Of a stretch of 36,690 nucleotides of DNA, positions 14,579 through 23,757 are shown in pieces; within the stretch, counting starts at the first letter, position 1; each line of letters begins with the position of its first letter. The position numbers and the translations under genes were made by a program. This stretch comes from Magnetococcales bacterium (GTDB taxonomy: Bacteria; Pseudomonadota; Magnetococcia; Magnetococcales; DC0425bin3): NCBI GenBank assembly GCA_015228935.1, contig JADGCO010000023.1, positions 13,029 to 49,718 on the forward strand, written 5' to 3'. The notes under the pieces are model-generated. The model ran no database searches. It had not been told where the DNA came from and was given only the letters and a program-made list of their open reading frames with translations.

Positions 14579-16159
14579 TCACAGTTCGGCATCAAAGGTA
14601 ATGAAACCATTACTGTTTGTAAAGCCAGCCAATACGCAATGCCCTGTCGTAAAAGGAGAACCTGGGCAGTTGAGATCCAGACTGATTCTTGATGTTGTCG
14701 CTTGAATATTGGCACTCCCATTACAAGATACACCATCCACATTGAGATCAGACAAAGAGCTGAACGTGACAGATGGTGCCACTCGCATTTTCGTTCGATA
14801 GTGTATGACACCTCTGAAGGTGTTGGTGCTGACAACTTGCCCAACAGCGAATGCACCACCTCCTTCCTGTGCCAATTTGGAGAAATACCGTTCACATTCT
14901 GACTGCTCCGCAGCGACAGACTTTTTCAAGAAGGATGTTGCCGAACTCCCAATTTCCAACTGAACGTTAGCGATGTCCAGATTCCCTGTCCAACTCCAAC
15001 CCCAAAAATTGATCTTGAGGCTGGATCCTGACCCGATTGTTTTACCACTGAGTGACGGCAGGGTTGCCGTCAAAACCACACGCACCCAGTCGGATGGAAG
15101 AGTCAAGGTCAATTCTGTTGCCCCGACCAACACGGATGCAGAACCACCAGAACCAAAATCCTGGTACATGATCAAGCTGAAAGGATTTGAAGTTGACGTG
15201 GCCGGACCTCTGACATACACGGAAACAGTGACACTTTTCCCGACAAGTGTCTGGACATTTTCGATTTTGTAATACCAGCCGCACCCTCCAACATTATTGT
15301 TACTCACGATATGCAGGTAATATTGCGGTTCACCCGGGACGGCTGTCTGACCAAGAGTGAATTCCTGGCGGGAGGCTGTCGCCGTGACATCGTGCGTGGT
15401 ATAAAACCAATGGCGATCCGCTGTCAATACGTGGTTGTTCCCACTGCTCCAGGAAGTTCCCCGCTGCCAGATGTCAAAACCGCCATTGATGACGAAATTT
15501 TTCCCGGCACCAGGATCCGGCTGAACAAGTTCATATCCGGTTTCGGCGGCATTGACAAACAGGCTTTTACCGAAATCACCTGTTGTGATGGGCGGCAGGT
15601 GCAGTCCTGCCGCATAGCCAGCAGCCTGGGCGGCTGAATTGGCAGCATTGGTGGCAGCGGTTTGGGCCTGGGAAGCGGAGGTTGCCGACGCATCGGCGGA
15701 TGCGGCTGACTCGGCAGCCGATGCGGCAGCCGCTACCACATCGCCCGGCAGGCCATTCATGATCTGGAACCAGCCACTGCTCGCATTATAGCGCAGGGAG
15801 ATGATCGTGTTGGCCACGATATCCCCTGCGGTCAGGTCTGAACCATCCAGGCGACGGATTGGCTTGACACCAAGCCCATTGACATTGATGGTGCTGGCCC
15901 CGGTATTGGTATGGGCCGCCTGGAATTGCACTTCCTGGCCCGTGACATACCCGGAAGGTGCCAGGGGCAGTGCCACAACATGGGCATTCACCGCTCCCGT
16001 ATCCTGGGCAAAACATATCTTGCCTTTTTTGATCAGATCAACATCGGGAAGTTTGGTCAGGCCGGTTTCGATCTGATCGAAAATTTCATTCAGGGCGGTA
16101 CAGCGTGCCGTGGTGTGTTCCACCAGACGGTTGGTAAAATTAAAATAGTCGTTGCTCAT
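14579..16159 (-). CDS. Phage tail fibre protein
   Basis: A 526-residue fibre. The N-terminal part (1-140) carries FNFTNRLVEHTTARCTALNE and a carbohydrate-type beta segment with TNTGASTINVNGLGVKPIRR, typical of the virion-attached part of phage fibres. Then comes an Ala/Ser-rich trimeric stalk (about 145-190, AAAASAAESAASADASATSA). The C-terminal half starts NFVINGGFDIWQRGTS and looks like a jelly-roll receptor-binding domain (about 220-400) seen in many prophage fibres. The start overlaps the stop of the 687-residue gene (ATGA), so translation is probably coupled. A start at 16324 would add a random-looking stretch read out of frame through the upstream gene. Confidence 0.85.
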   Translation of the reverse strand: MSNDYFNFTNRLVEHTTARCTALNEIFDQIETGLTKLPDVDLIKKGKICFAQDTGAVNAHVVALPLAPSGYVTGQEVQFQAAHTNTGASTINVNGLGVKPIRRLDGSDLTAGDIVANTIISLRYNASSGWFQIMNGLPGDVVAAAASAAESAASADASATSASQAQTAATNAANSAAQAAGYAAGLHLPPITTGDFGKSLFVNAAETGYELVQPDPGAGKNFVINGGFDIWQRGTSWSSGNNHVLTADRHWFYTTHDVTATASRQEFTLGQTAVPGEPQYYLHIVSNNNVGGCGWYYKIENVQTLVGKSVTVSVYVRGPATSTSNPFSLIMYQDFGSGGSASVLVGATELTLTLPSDWVRVVLTATLPSLSGKTIGSGSSLKINFWGWSWTGNLDIANVQLEIGSSATSFLKKSVAAEQSECERYFSKLAQEGGGAFAVGQVVSTNTFRGVIHYRTKMRVAPSVTFSSLSDLNVDGVSCNGSANIQATTSRISLDLNCPGSPFTTGHCVLAGFTNSNGFITFDAEL

Positions 16160-18219
16160 CGAACCATCCCTCGCGGACTGAAGTGCAAAGTGATGCCGTG
16201 GATCAGATGCGGCTGTTCCTCGACACTCCGGGAAATGATGCTCATGCCGATATTGGTACCGACTCCGTCGATCCTGGCCTCGGCGGTGCCGACCTGCTGG
16301 CTGTCCCAGATGAATTCCGACCATTCGGCTTCATTCCAGGTCCCCCCACCGCCATGGATGTCAAACATTTGGACCAAAGGCGTGGGTATTTCCGGGTTGC
16401 CATAAGAATAGGTCGGCAGGATTTGAATCGAAGTCGTTGGACTGGCATCGATCTCCAGGAGTGCCTTGCGGAACCGCTTGCGATTGGCAGGCAGGCCAAG
16501 ATGATAAAACGGCAAACGCAGGAAGGCCGTCACTTCCCCACCATCAAATGAGTTGCCGGAATCCACCTGATAGACAAAGCCGTCATCGGAACCGATAAAC
16601 AACTTTTCCTGGCCACTTTCATCTTCCTGTGAGCAGGCGCAACAGACCGGCAGACCATAATCGACCGGGACAAAGGCCGGAGGCCGACCCGGCACCAGGG
16701 TGCAGAGCATACCGCTGTTGTCGGAGAAAAAAACCCGATATTGGTTCTTGCTGCGCACCCGCAAGGCCGCCAGAACCAGACCGGACCTGAAGGCAAACCA
16801 GGGTTGCACCTCCTGGCTGAGGGTGCCGGCCTGGAAATCACCGAACTCCTGGACGGCGGACAATTGCCGCAAACCCCGATCATCCAGGTAAATGGGGCGG
16901 CCCATATCCTGGATGGACCAGGGAATGGCTCCGGATTCACCGGAGAGCAGATCCAGACGCCAGTCGGCTGAACTTGTGCCATACAGGGCATGGGTGGCAT
17001 TCCGGCAAAAAATGGCCATGACCCCGCCGACCGTTGCAAGCATGCCGGTGATTTCATCGCCCAGGGCAATTTCCCCGGCACCGATACTCACCTGCCAATC
17101 CAGGGGTTCGCCTATGCCAGAGTGCTGGAGGGAACCGCCGGGAAACGAGAAAAACAGGTGCTTGGCATGTGCAGCCAGATGGGTTGGGCGATCATCCAGC
17201 ATCCCTGTCAGAATGTAGGTGAACACCTCTCCATCCCACTCAAAACCTGGATTGACCCCGTTGACACCATACATGCGTCGGGTGGCGGCATGACCAAAAA
17301 AGTTGTGATTGACACACTCGAAACGACCGCCCGGCAACAAAACCTGTGGAAAATTTTCTCCATCGGCAAAGGCGGCACCCATGGTCGAGTGAATGGCCTC
17401 CGCGTCGGCAAAAGTGCCCAGGACATCGTACAGGACCAGACGACCTTCGGCATCATCCGTTTCCCAGTTGCCGCTGGTGACCAGGATCCGTTTGATGGTG
17501 GCGCTGGCCCCCGAGGTCATGCCCAGCAAGGACTCTCCCTCTGCAAAGGCCAGGGTGCCCCCATGGAAAAAAAGGATTTCGCCCAGATTGCATGCCTGCC
17601 ACCCAGAGGGGCTGCTGCGATACATCAGGCATTGGGTTCCCTCTGCGTCATCCCGAAAGGCATAAGTGGTGCCGGAGTAGAGCCACACCCCACGCACCAC
17701 TCCCGACCCTGGCAGGGGCTGAATCCGCTCTCGGGCAATGGACCTGGCCTCCTGCAACCAGAGCGCATCCTTGACTTCGTCCGCGATTCCCCTTTCATGT
17801 TGCGATCCGGATGCCACGGCAACAGGTTGCGCCATGACTTCCAGGGTTTCTTCCGACTCGAAAGTGCCGACGACATCGCCCAAAACCAGATAACCAATTG
17901 CATCGGCATTGGCATGAGAACCGGATTCCAGGATGCCGTCTGCCAGAGCCATGCCCGTGGCTCCCGACAGGGACCCGGTCACCAGGTCACCCTTGGCCAC
18001 CATGGCGATCCCGAGTTCATAGCGTAAAATCCAGTAGCATGTGGCACTGGGAGCCGTCTGCCCATCGAACCGTTCAAACCCTTCGATGCGGCGATACCCG
18101 CCACCTGGTCCAGGTTCGTAGTTGCATCCCGTCAACAACCGGCCTGGGACAATGGCAAGCGGGGGCGTGATCAAATCCATGCCCCCACCAAGAGGAAAGT
18201 AATGTGTCTTGACGGTCAT
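16156..18219 (-). CDS. Phage tail/head-closure structural protein (687 residues)
   Basis: A large beta-rich virion protein starting MTVKTHYFPLGGGMDLITPP. It resembles the P22 gp10-like stabilisation or tail proteins found after the adaptor gene in podovirus-like prophages. Repeated short motifs such as GSLSGATGMALADG and LLGMTSGASATIKRI, and the segments VNHNFFGHAATRRMYGVNG and LDDRPTHLAAHAKHLFFSFP, fit such multi-blade proteins. Both ends overlap neighbours by ATGA junctions (18216-18219 and 16156-16159), so it belongs to a tightly coupled structural operon. It shows no frame damage. The exact role, plug or tail tube, is uncertain. Confidence 0.75.
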   Translation of the reverse strand: MTVKTHYFPLGGGMDLITPPLAIVPGRLLTGCNYEPGPGGGYRRIEGFERFDGQTAPSATCYWILRYELGIAMVAKGDLVTGSLSGATGMALADGILESGSHANADAIGYLVLGDVVGTFESEETLEVMAQPVAVASGSQHERGIADEVKDALWLQEARSIARERIQPLPGSGVVRGVWLYSGTTYAFRDDAEGTQCLMYRSSPSGWQACNLGEILFFHGGTLAFAEGESLLGMTSGASATIKRILVTSGNWETDDAEGRLVLYDVLGTFADAEAIHSTMGAAFADGENFPQVLLPGGRFECVNHNFFGHAATRRMYGVNGVNPGFEWDGEVFTYILTGMLDDRPTHLAAHAKHLFFSFPGGSLQHSGIGEPLDWQVSIGAGEIALGDEITGMLATVGGVMAIFCRNATHALYGTSSADWRLDLLSGESGAIPWSIQDMGRPIYLDDRGLRQLSAVQEFGDFQAGTLSQEVQPWFAFRSGLVLAALRVRSKNQYRVFFSDNSGMLCTLVPGRPPAFVPVDYGLPVCCACSQEDESGQEKLFIGSDDGFVYQVDSGNSFDGGEVTAFLRLPFYHLGLPANRKRFRKALLEIDASPTTSIQILPTYSYGNPEIPTPLVQMFDIHGGGGTWNEAEWSEFIWDSQQVGTAEARIDGVGTNIGMSIISRSVEEQPHLIHGITLHFSPRGMVR

Positions 18220-18893
18220 GCCAGGGATCCTCCATGCAGTTCCGGTGTATCCAATTGGTGTCGTTCCAGGTTTCTCATGATGACCCGCAGGCGGTTGTCG
18301 GCGGCTGTGTACATTTCCGGTGCCTCTTCATGGGCGGCGTAATACAACAAGGCGAGTTGAACGATGGCCTCGTGAAACTCTTCGGGAAGGCCTGGTATAT
18401 CATTGTTGTTCGTCATGCGGCTGGCGCGTCGGTAGCAGACACCACGCACGGTATAGATGGCATCCGGAACCGGACCCAATTTGATCAGCCTATCTGGACT
18501 CAACGTCAACAGAGAGGGTGGTCCGACGACCGAGATTCCCGAGCCGTACCGTCGCCGCCATTCCCGGTAATCGGCATAGGGCAGATATCCTTCTCCGGCA
18601 GGTCCGATCGATTTCCGGTAAAAACTCAGGGAATCCTGCCGCAAACGCCCCAGGTATTCCAGATCCAGGGAGGTCAATGTGTAAGAACCAATCCCGGCAA
18701 CGGTATCGAAGGAAAACTCCTGCCACATCCAATGCCAGTTGGGCCGTGAATTCTGGATTTCCACCCAGGCATCGTTGACCCACTGGATGATTTTTTCGTA
18801 AACGCCAGATTGACCGGTAACGGCGGGGGGTCCGTTGCCGGACACCCCCGCTTCCCGGCGGACTTTCTGGCACATTTCCAGAAAAGTCGCCAT
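18216..18893 (-). CDS. Phage head-tail adaptor protein (P22 gp4-like)
   Basis: A 225-residue helical protein. The opening MATFLEMCQKVRREAGVSG and the following KIIQWVNDAWVEIQNSRPNW are typical of podovirus adaptor proteins, which form the ring under the portal. Other family-like parts are YRKSIGPAGEGYLPYADYRE and the C-terminal FHEAIVQLALLYYAAHEEAP helix pair. It starts 3 nt after the stop of the 151-residue gene, with GAGGAG upstream, and ends with an ATGA overlap. Its presence implies a podovirus-type ancestor even though the portal gene it would bind is missing. Confidence 0.75.
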   Translation of the reverse strand: MATFLEMCQKVRREAGVSGNGPPAVTGQSGVYEKIIQWVNDAWVEIQNSRPNWHWMWQEFSFDTVAGIGSYTLTSLDLEYLGRLRQDSLSFYRKSIGPAGEGYLPYADYREWRRRYGSGISVVGPPSLLTLSPDRLIKLGPVPDAIYTVRGVCYRRASRMTNNNDIPGLPEEFHEAIVQLALLYYAAHEEAPEMYTAADNRLRVIMRNLERHQLDTPELHGGSLA

Positions 18894-18896
18894 GGG

Positions 18897-19352
18897 TCAC
18901 TCCTCGAACGTGGTCGCTACCGGGGCGAACGAGAATGGGTAGGAGAGTGTTTCCCTGGGGTGAAACTCGCCATTTTCATCCTGCTCGAAATGGGTGGTGC
19001 GGGCATTCTGCAACGCCTCGACAAACTTGCGTGGCACCTGCACCGGCTTGCCCCGGGGAATGAGCATCAACGACCCGTTGACGGCCACCGGCACGGGACG
19101 ATCCCCGCCCTTGCCATCGCTGCGTTGCAGATGAATCCGCATGGCATCTCCTTCCACGTTGTTTTCCAGATCATTTTTTTCTTCGCTTTGCTCTTCCTTC
19201 ACGTCGATCTCCTCAAAACCTGCTTGACGAATCCGCTCACGCATGGTCTCTGCTCCCAGATTTCTGGGAAGATTGATCCCCAACAAATCCCTGGCAAATT
19301 CCTGCATTTGCGACCGACTGGCCTCGGCCAGCACCACTTTGATCTTACCCAT
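18897..19352 (-). CDS. Phage structural-module protein of unknown function
   Basis: A 151-residue protein starting MGKIKVVLAEASRSQMQEFA. The N-terminal helical half is acidic in the middle (EEIDVKEEQSEEKNDLENN); the C-terminal half (MRIHLQRSDGKGGDRPVPVA and VNGSLMLIPRGKPVQVPRKF) looks like a small beta domain shared by phage proteins placed just before the adaptor. GAGGAGAG lies 10 nt before the ATG. The next gene on the minus strand, the adaptor, begins 3 nt after its stop. No enzyme motif. Confidence 0.65.
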   Translation of the reverse strand: MGKIKVVLAEASRSQMQEFARDLLGINLPRNLGAETMRERIRQAGFEEIDVKEEQSEEKNDLENNVEGDAMRIHLQRSDGKGGDRPVPVAVNGSLMLIPRGKPVQVPRKFVEALQNARTTHFEQDENGEFHPRETLSYPFSFAPVATTFEE

Positions 19353-19471
19353 GGCAACACTCTCCTCAACAAGACAGATGCCGGGGATATCCCGACATCG
19401 GAAAAACTTTCGGTATTAACATCAGAATGCGTTCTTCCCTGAACCTGGATGCCAGCCGGCGGTGCCAGGAA

Positions 19472-19514
19472 TGGTCAGACTGTGGTCAGACTGCGATCAG
19501 ACTGTGGTCAGACC
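19472..19514. repeat. Four tandem 11-bp repeats
   Basis: The unit tggtcagactg occurs four times head to tail from 19472: perfect, perfect, cgatcagactg, and tggtcagacct. It lies immediately 3' of the stop of the 87-residue phage gene, in a 165-bp gap. One helical turn per unit suggests a protein binding array or slippage. Confidence 0.85.
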
Positions 19515-19517
19515 TGG

Positions 19518-19781
19518 TTAATAACTGTACGCGCTCCGATCATCCCAGACCTTGTCAAATTCCGCGTTGCCATTGGCAAAGCGCGCCGAGACCGGATTGC
19601 CATCCGTATAACTGATCTTGCGAATCTGCCAGATGCCATCCGAGGTCAACCCGCCTGGCTGCGCCAAGCCGATATATTCCGGATTGTCGTTTACATCGTA
19701 GGATGTCAACCGGTCCAGATACTCTTCCGTGCCAATTGTTGTCTGGGGTGGTCGCGTGGATGTTCCTGTGGGTGTTTTCAT
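19518..19781 (-). CDS. Small conserved phage protein
   Basis: An 87-residue protein. The core EEYLDRLTSYDVNDNPEYIG, followed by LAQPGGLTSDGIWQIRKISY and later FDKVWDDRSAYSY, matches a small protein common in podovirus-like prophages near tail or neck genes; its role is not known to me. I chose the ATG at 19781 because GGAGA lies 8 nt upstream, whereas the earlier ATG at 19814 has no ribosome binding site. Four 11-bp repeats follow its stop. Confidence 0.65.
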   Translation of the reverse strand: MKTPTGTSTRPPQTTIGTEEYLDRLTSYDVNDNPEYIGLAQPGGLTSDGIWQIRKISYTDGNPVSARFANGNAEFDKVWDDRSAYSY

Positions 19782-19910
19782 GATGTGATTCTCCAAAGTT
19801 GTAATGGTTGCCATCAGGCATTGCTACCGGTTTTCAAAACACTCCTGACTTTGCCGGCACAACACGTCAAAACCAATCTGTCCATCCAACAATCCTATTG
19901 TGCCATCTGG

Positions 19911-20321
19911 TCAGGAAGAGGCCAGTTCCCAGGCAGGATGTCCGGCATAACGATGCAGGGATGTCAGGCTGGTTGGTCTGGTTCCCTGGCCATCCAGATC
20001 TGCAAGATACGTCAGCATCGATGCAGGCACGGACCGCTGGGAAACCGTGTGGCCATCTGCATCAGGAACAATCGCCTGCATGGCCAGGACCAGCCAATCC
20101 AGATCATGCCCGGCAATGGTTTCTTCCAGAGTTGCCAGTGGATCCGGGTCTTCCATGTCAATCAAGGCATGGGTAATGCGCCGTCCATTGACACTTCGGG
20201 TTCCGGGCATCACCCCGGATGGCCATTCACCCTGGAAACGATGAATGGTGTTTTGTACGGATTCTGCCAAAAGAGCAAAATTTGTTTCGGTCGGCATGTT
20301 GATCAACACGTCGTAGATCAT
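19911..20321 (-). CDS. Hypothetical phage protein
   Basis: A 136-residue protein starting MIYDVLINMPTETNFALLAE, with GGAGGAG before its ATG and an ATGA overlap with the gene upstream of it. It has no recognisable catalytic motif. Mixed alpha/beta character and its place between tail-appendage genes suggest a virion or assembly role, but I do not recognise a family. Confidence 0.6.
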   Translation of the reverse strand: MIYDVLINMPTETNFALLAESVQNTIHRFQGEWPSGVMPGTRSVNGRRITHALIDMEDPDPLATLEETIAGHDLDWLVLAMQAIVPDADGHTVSQRSVPASMLTYLADLDGQGTRPTSLTSLHRYAGHPAWELASS

Positions 20322-21748
20322 GGAAACTCCTCCTCGATTTCACCAACAGTTTGCGCTGCACTCAGGATCATGACATTGGCAATCACAACTGATTCCGCAA
20401 CCCCTGCCCCCAATGTGATATACGTATCACTGACAAAGGCACCATCATAAGTTGCCACGGAACTCCAGGACCATGATCCTGAATCGGAAATATTTTTTGC
20501 CCCGATTTGCATTTCATTCGTTGCCGCTTGCCAACGCACGGCGATGCGCCAGCGTTTGCCGCAGGTCGGCACTGCGGCCACGCTGGCCGTATTGGTTCCG
20601 TCCGTGGTTTTGAAGGCCTGGGCGGCAAAATCATAACAGGCCAGGGATGCAGCCGACCCGGACAGACTGACCAGGCCCACGCTTCCGGTGGTCACAAAAA
20701 CAGATGATTGCAGGAATGGCAGTTCCATCTCAAGGATCAAGGTTCCGGCAGAGTCGGAATAATTTCCGGCTGACGGCCATTTGCAAACCTCGCCAGCCCT
20801 GGTCAGAATGGAGCTGGTCGTGAAGATCGGCGTCGTTGAACCAACGCCAACCTCGACCTGCATATTGTCGCAAATCACTGTGGGTGTTTGTCCCTGGTTG
20901 GCCCAGTTCCATCTGGTGGATCCGCCGATAGCCGGATAGAACCCGTATTGGTAGTGCCCTGTGTATGATCCACCGTGGCGGATGTGCCACCAATCGCCAA
21001 CCAGGGACATGGTAAAGGTGGGCGTCCCAACTGGCGGGTTCACGGCTGTCAGTGAATACGTCCCGTTGTCAATGGCCAGATCCGGTTGGGCAGTATCAAT
21101 ATATGTTGATGCAACATGTTGACAAAATCCAAAATAGTTGGTCGCCGTCACGTCCTTTTTGACGAAAAACGATGTGACAACTTTCCCCTGCAGGGTGTAG
21201 TATTCTGTTTGTCGTATTCCAAACCATGCAGTTTGCGTGACTGCCACAGCACTGTTTGCCACACCATCGATGCCGGTAGCGGTTTGAGATATTGATACAT
21301 TGCTACCAGACCACATGTATCCGGAATAATTCCTTGAATAGTAGGTATAATTTGTCCTGGACGGTTCAATCAGCAACCCGAATCCGTCCTGATCATACCA
21401 GGTGACACCATGGTGTATGGCTGTCGTCACACCGGCAGCCGACCACACGCCACCTGCATAGGTTCCCCCCCATACCCGGTGAACATGGGATCCGACCTCA
21501 ACCCAGATATGGCTGGCCTGTTTGACGGTGGCGGAAGAGGCGCGAGTAAAAGTCCCGGTGCCACTTCCCACGCGCAGGTTGACCGGATCAACTGAATTCA
21601 TGGCAAAAGAAACAAGATTTGGAGTGGTTGATCCTCCTGTGGATATTAAAAATGGTGAGTTCCAGGCAACTCCCGGAGCCACTGTAAAACGTCCATCGCA
21701 GGAGACCCATTTAAAACGGCCACCTTCATGATCATAGAATTTTATCAT
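20318..21748 (-). CDS. Phage virion protein with LamG-like C-terminus
   Basis: A 476-residue beta-rich protein. Residues 55-100 include VNLRVGSGTGTFTRASSATV, a pattern common in phage head- or tail-spike proteins. The middle (about 115-310) has GFGLLIEPSRTNYTYYSRNY and a galactose-binding-like region. The C-terminal part (about 320-460), with GTLILEMELPF and GKRWRIAVRWQAATNEMQIG, looks like a concanavalin/LamG sandwich. It is probably a receptor-binding or decoration protein. The start at 21748 has GGAGG 9 nt upstream; an earlier ATG at 21793 is less likely. It lies after a terminator, so it needs its own promoter in 21752-21920. Confidence 0.7.
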   Translation of the reverse strand: MIKFYDHEGGRFKWVSCDGRFTVAPGVAWNSPFLISTGGSTTPNLVSFAMNSVDPVNLRVGSGTGTFTRASSATVKQASHIWVEVGSHVHRVWGGTYAGGVWSAAGVTTAIHHGVTWYDQDGFGLLIEPSRTNYTYYSRNYSGYMWSGSNVSISQTATGIDGVANSAVAVTQTAWFGIRQTEYYTLQGKVVTSFFVKKDVTATNYFGFCQHVASTYIDTAQPDLAIDNGTYSLTAVNPPVGTPTFTMSLVGDWWHIRHGGSYTGHYQYGFYPAIGGSTRWNWANQGQTPTVICDNMQVEVGVGSTTPIFTTSSILTRAGEVCKWPSAGNYSDSAGTLILEMELPFLQSSVFVTTGSVGLVSLSGSAASLACYDFAAQAFKTTDGTNTASVAAVPTCGKRWRIAVRWQAATNEMQIGAKNISDSGSWSWSSVATYDGAFVSDTYITLGAGVAESVVIANVMILSAAQTVGEIEEEFP

Positions 21749-21920
21749 CAGATATTCCTCCACAGGTTTTTCAGCCGCCAGATCATAAAACATTGATGAT
21801 CCGTTTCGTGTCCAAACCAGACAGCAAACATCGCCTCTGCCAGAACCCTGGCTTTCTCCAGGATCACCACCAGAATCACCAGAAGTGGTTCACGTACTCC
21901 TGGTTTGGAATTGGCCTTGC

Positions 21921-21951
21921 GAAAAAAAAGGGCCGGTCACAACCCGGCCCT
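21921..21951 (-). terminator. Terminator after the terminase operon
   Basis: On the minus strand a perfect 8-bp GC-rich stem (agggccgg with ccggccct, plus-strand 21929-21951) is followed by a run of eight T. It lies 50 nt after the 69-residue gene and separates the packaging genes from the tail-appendage genes. Confidence 0.88.
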
Positions 21952-22001
21952 CATGTCATTCATGCCCGCCCGGCACTCCAGATACACACAGTCACCCCGA
22001 A

Positions 22002-22211
22002 TCAGACATGATAGTCCGGTTCGGAGGTGGCGATGATGGGTCGGCGAGGTCGAGCCAGATTCAAAAGAGTGGTCAAGGTTTGAATTCTTCCCCGCAACCT
22101 TTCCGTATCTTCCATGGGACAGGAAACGGCAATATCATCCTGACAATGCCGCAACTCCTCTTTGGCCCATTGACTGACTGTTTGCCAGGTTTCACTGCCT
22201 GGATCGATCAT
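22002..22211 (-). CDS. Small hypothetical phage protein
   Basis: A 69-residue helical protein starting MIDPGSETWQTVSQWAKEEL, with AGGAGA 6 nt before the ATG. It carries RLRGRIQTLTTLLNLARPRR and a polar tail. Small proteins of this helical pattern follow terminase genes in several prophages, but its function is unknown to me. A start at 22280 is possible but lacks a ribosome binding site. Confidence 0.6.
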   Translation of the reverse strand: MIDPGSETWQTVSQWAKEELRHCQDDIAVSCPMEDTERLRGRIQTLTTLLNLARPRRPIIATSEPDYHV

Positions 22212-22289
22212 GGTGTTCTCCTGGTATGGGTATGACTGTTCAAAACTTGCACGGTTGGATATGACCGGGTGATCTTGCACCCGGCAAAA

Positions 22290-23757
22290 TCAATATCCAG
22301 CCACAGTGTCGGCTGGCATGACCGAGGCCACCATGCGCCGGGAATGGTTTTGTATTTTGGCCAGCTTGAGACCACTCAACACCAGGTAGCGCGTGGCATC
22401 CAGCAGATGGTCATGCTCCTTGACGATACGGCCCTGCTCATCCCGCCGGTAGAGGCGATACTCCGATAACCAGTTTTGCATGGTTTTGAAAATGCGCAGG
22501 CGCTGGCTGGAGAGGCGTTCCCAAACCGCATGAATGCCCGCCTCCACGGCATTGTCCGCCGGTTCCAGATGCAACCCCAGATCCCGATAGGCTTGCAGCA
22601 GGGATTCTCCATCCTTCTGGCTGCGCCCGCGTGCGGCAGGATCGATCACACCCGGAATCCAATCCCCCCGGGCACGCACGGCAGCGGCATGCACCGACGG
22701 TTCAGCCTGACCTCGATAATGCTCGGAGTAGAGATAGACCACATCGGCCTCCCGGTCCCAGGCCCCCCAAACCGCCGCAGTCCGTTGCCAACCCACATCC
22801 AGGGCATAAACTTTGGGCCACCATTGGGGAATTTCCATGGGATCCACGACGATTTCATCCTCCGGAACCGGATAGATGGCCCCACTGCCCAGGGAAGGAA
22901 CTCCCTTGGAGCGGGCCGCCCTTTGATGCGGCGGAATGGAAGCGAGCAGCTCCTGTTTGTCTTTTTCGGACAGGTGGGGTGCATCGTTCCAATCCGCCAT
23001 GATGACGAATGGTTTCATGTTTCCGGCTTCCTTCCATACGATTTCATGTTTCCGGCAACCGCCCATGGGGCAGGAAATGTCGCACCACCTCCGACATGCC
23101 TGACAGGGGCGTAAAGGTACAGATCATCAGACCATTGGTCGTCATGGTGCGGATCAGGCATTCGGCATAGATCGACAGGGGAGGTTCCTCGTCCAGCCAG
23201 ACCACATCCTGCTCGGTCCCCTGAAATGATTTCCGTTTCTGATCATAGCTTTTCAGGACCAGACGACTTTCACCCCCCTGGCGATGGTGGACAGTGATGG
23301 TTTCCACGGCATCCGGAACACTGCCGGAACGATTTTTGATATCGGCGATGCAGGTGGCTGGAATCAGGCCGGTCCCGACATCGCTGGGTGGTCCAAGCAG
23401 TTTCATTTGAATGATATCCCGGACCGTCTGGGTGGTATCCCCGGCGGCCCAGGCCCGGATCGGACCGGTAAAGCGTCGTCCCGGCCACCATTCCGGATAG
23501 AGACCCGTCAAATGCAACGTGACTTCATAACCGCCCACTCCTTCTGTCTTGCCGATACGGTTGGCTGCCAGCATCAACCGTTCCCGATTGGTTTTTCCTC
23601 CGGAAAAAAAAGCCATGTGTTTTGGATACTTGTCCCGTGCCAAGGGGCCGGAATCGGGATAAAAACTCTCCAACCGGCGTGTGCGACGGCGACGCTCTTT
23701 TTCCTTAAGGATCAGGGTCACCAGATGTTTCTTTGATAAACCGCTCGATATGGTCAT
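22290..23757 (-). pseudogene. Terminase large subunit, broken by a +1 frameshift
   Basis: Packaging ATPase and nuclease in two frames. The first part (23757-23044, 237 residues) has a Walker A-like AANRIGKTE at residue 64 and a Walker B DVVWLDEEPP at 185, then stops at TGA (23046-23044) after HGRLPET. The second part continues one base over, reading EIVWKEAGNMKPFVIMADWN and on through GAIYPVP, YALDVGWQRTAAVWG and GVIDPAA (nuclease acids) to 22290. Dropping the T at 23046 would give one protein of 488 residues, a normal size. This may be a real mutation, a sequencing error, or a frameshift at the stop. A 15-bp direct repeat (23013-23027 and 23042-23056) spans the site. The start overlaps terS by 53 nt. 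Confidence 0.8.

Noticed and set aside
16990-18027. Plus-strand open frame (345 residues) opposite the 687-residue tail gene
   Set aside because: The minus-strand gene is tied into an ATGA-coupled operon; the plus frame has no ribosome binding site or recognisable motif.
19472-19514. CRISPR array
   Set aside because: The repeats are 11 bp, directly abutting, with no spacers and no cas genes in the window.
19449-20450. Plus-strand open frame (333 residues) across three minus-strand phage genes
   Set aside because: It runs through intergenic repeats and opposite genes with good ribosome binding sites; Cys- and Gln-rich shadow composition.
23013-23056. Tandem duplication of 29 bp as the cause of the terL frame break
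   Set aside because: Removing one 29-bp period still leaves the TGA in frame; a single extra base explains the break better.
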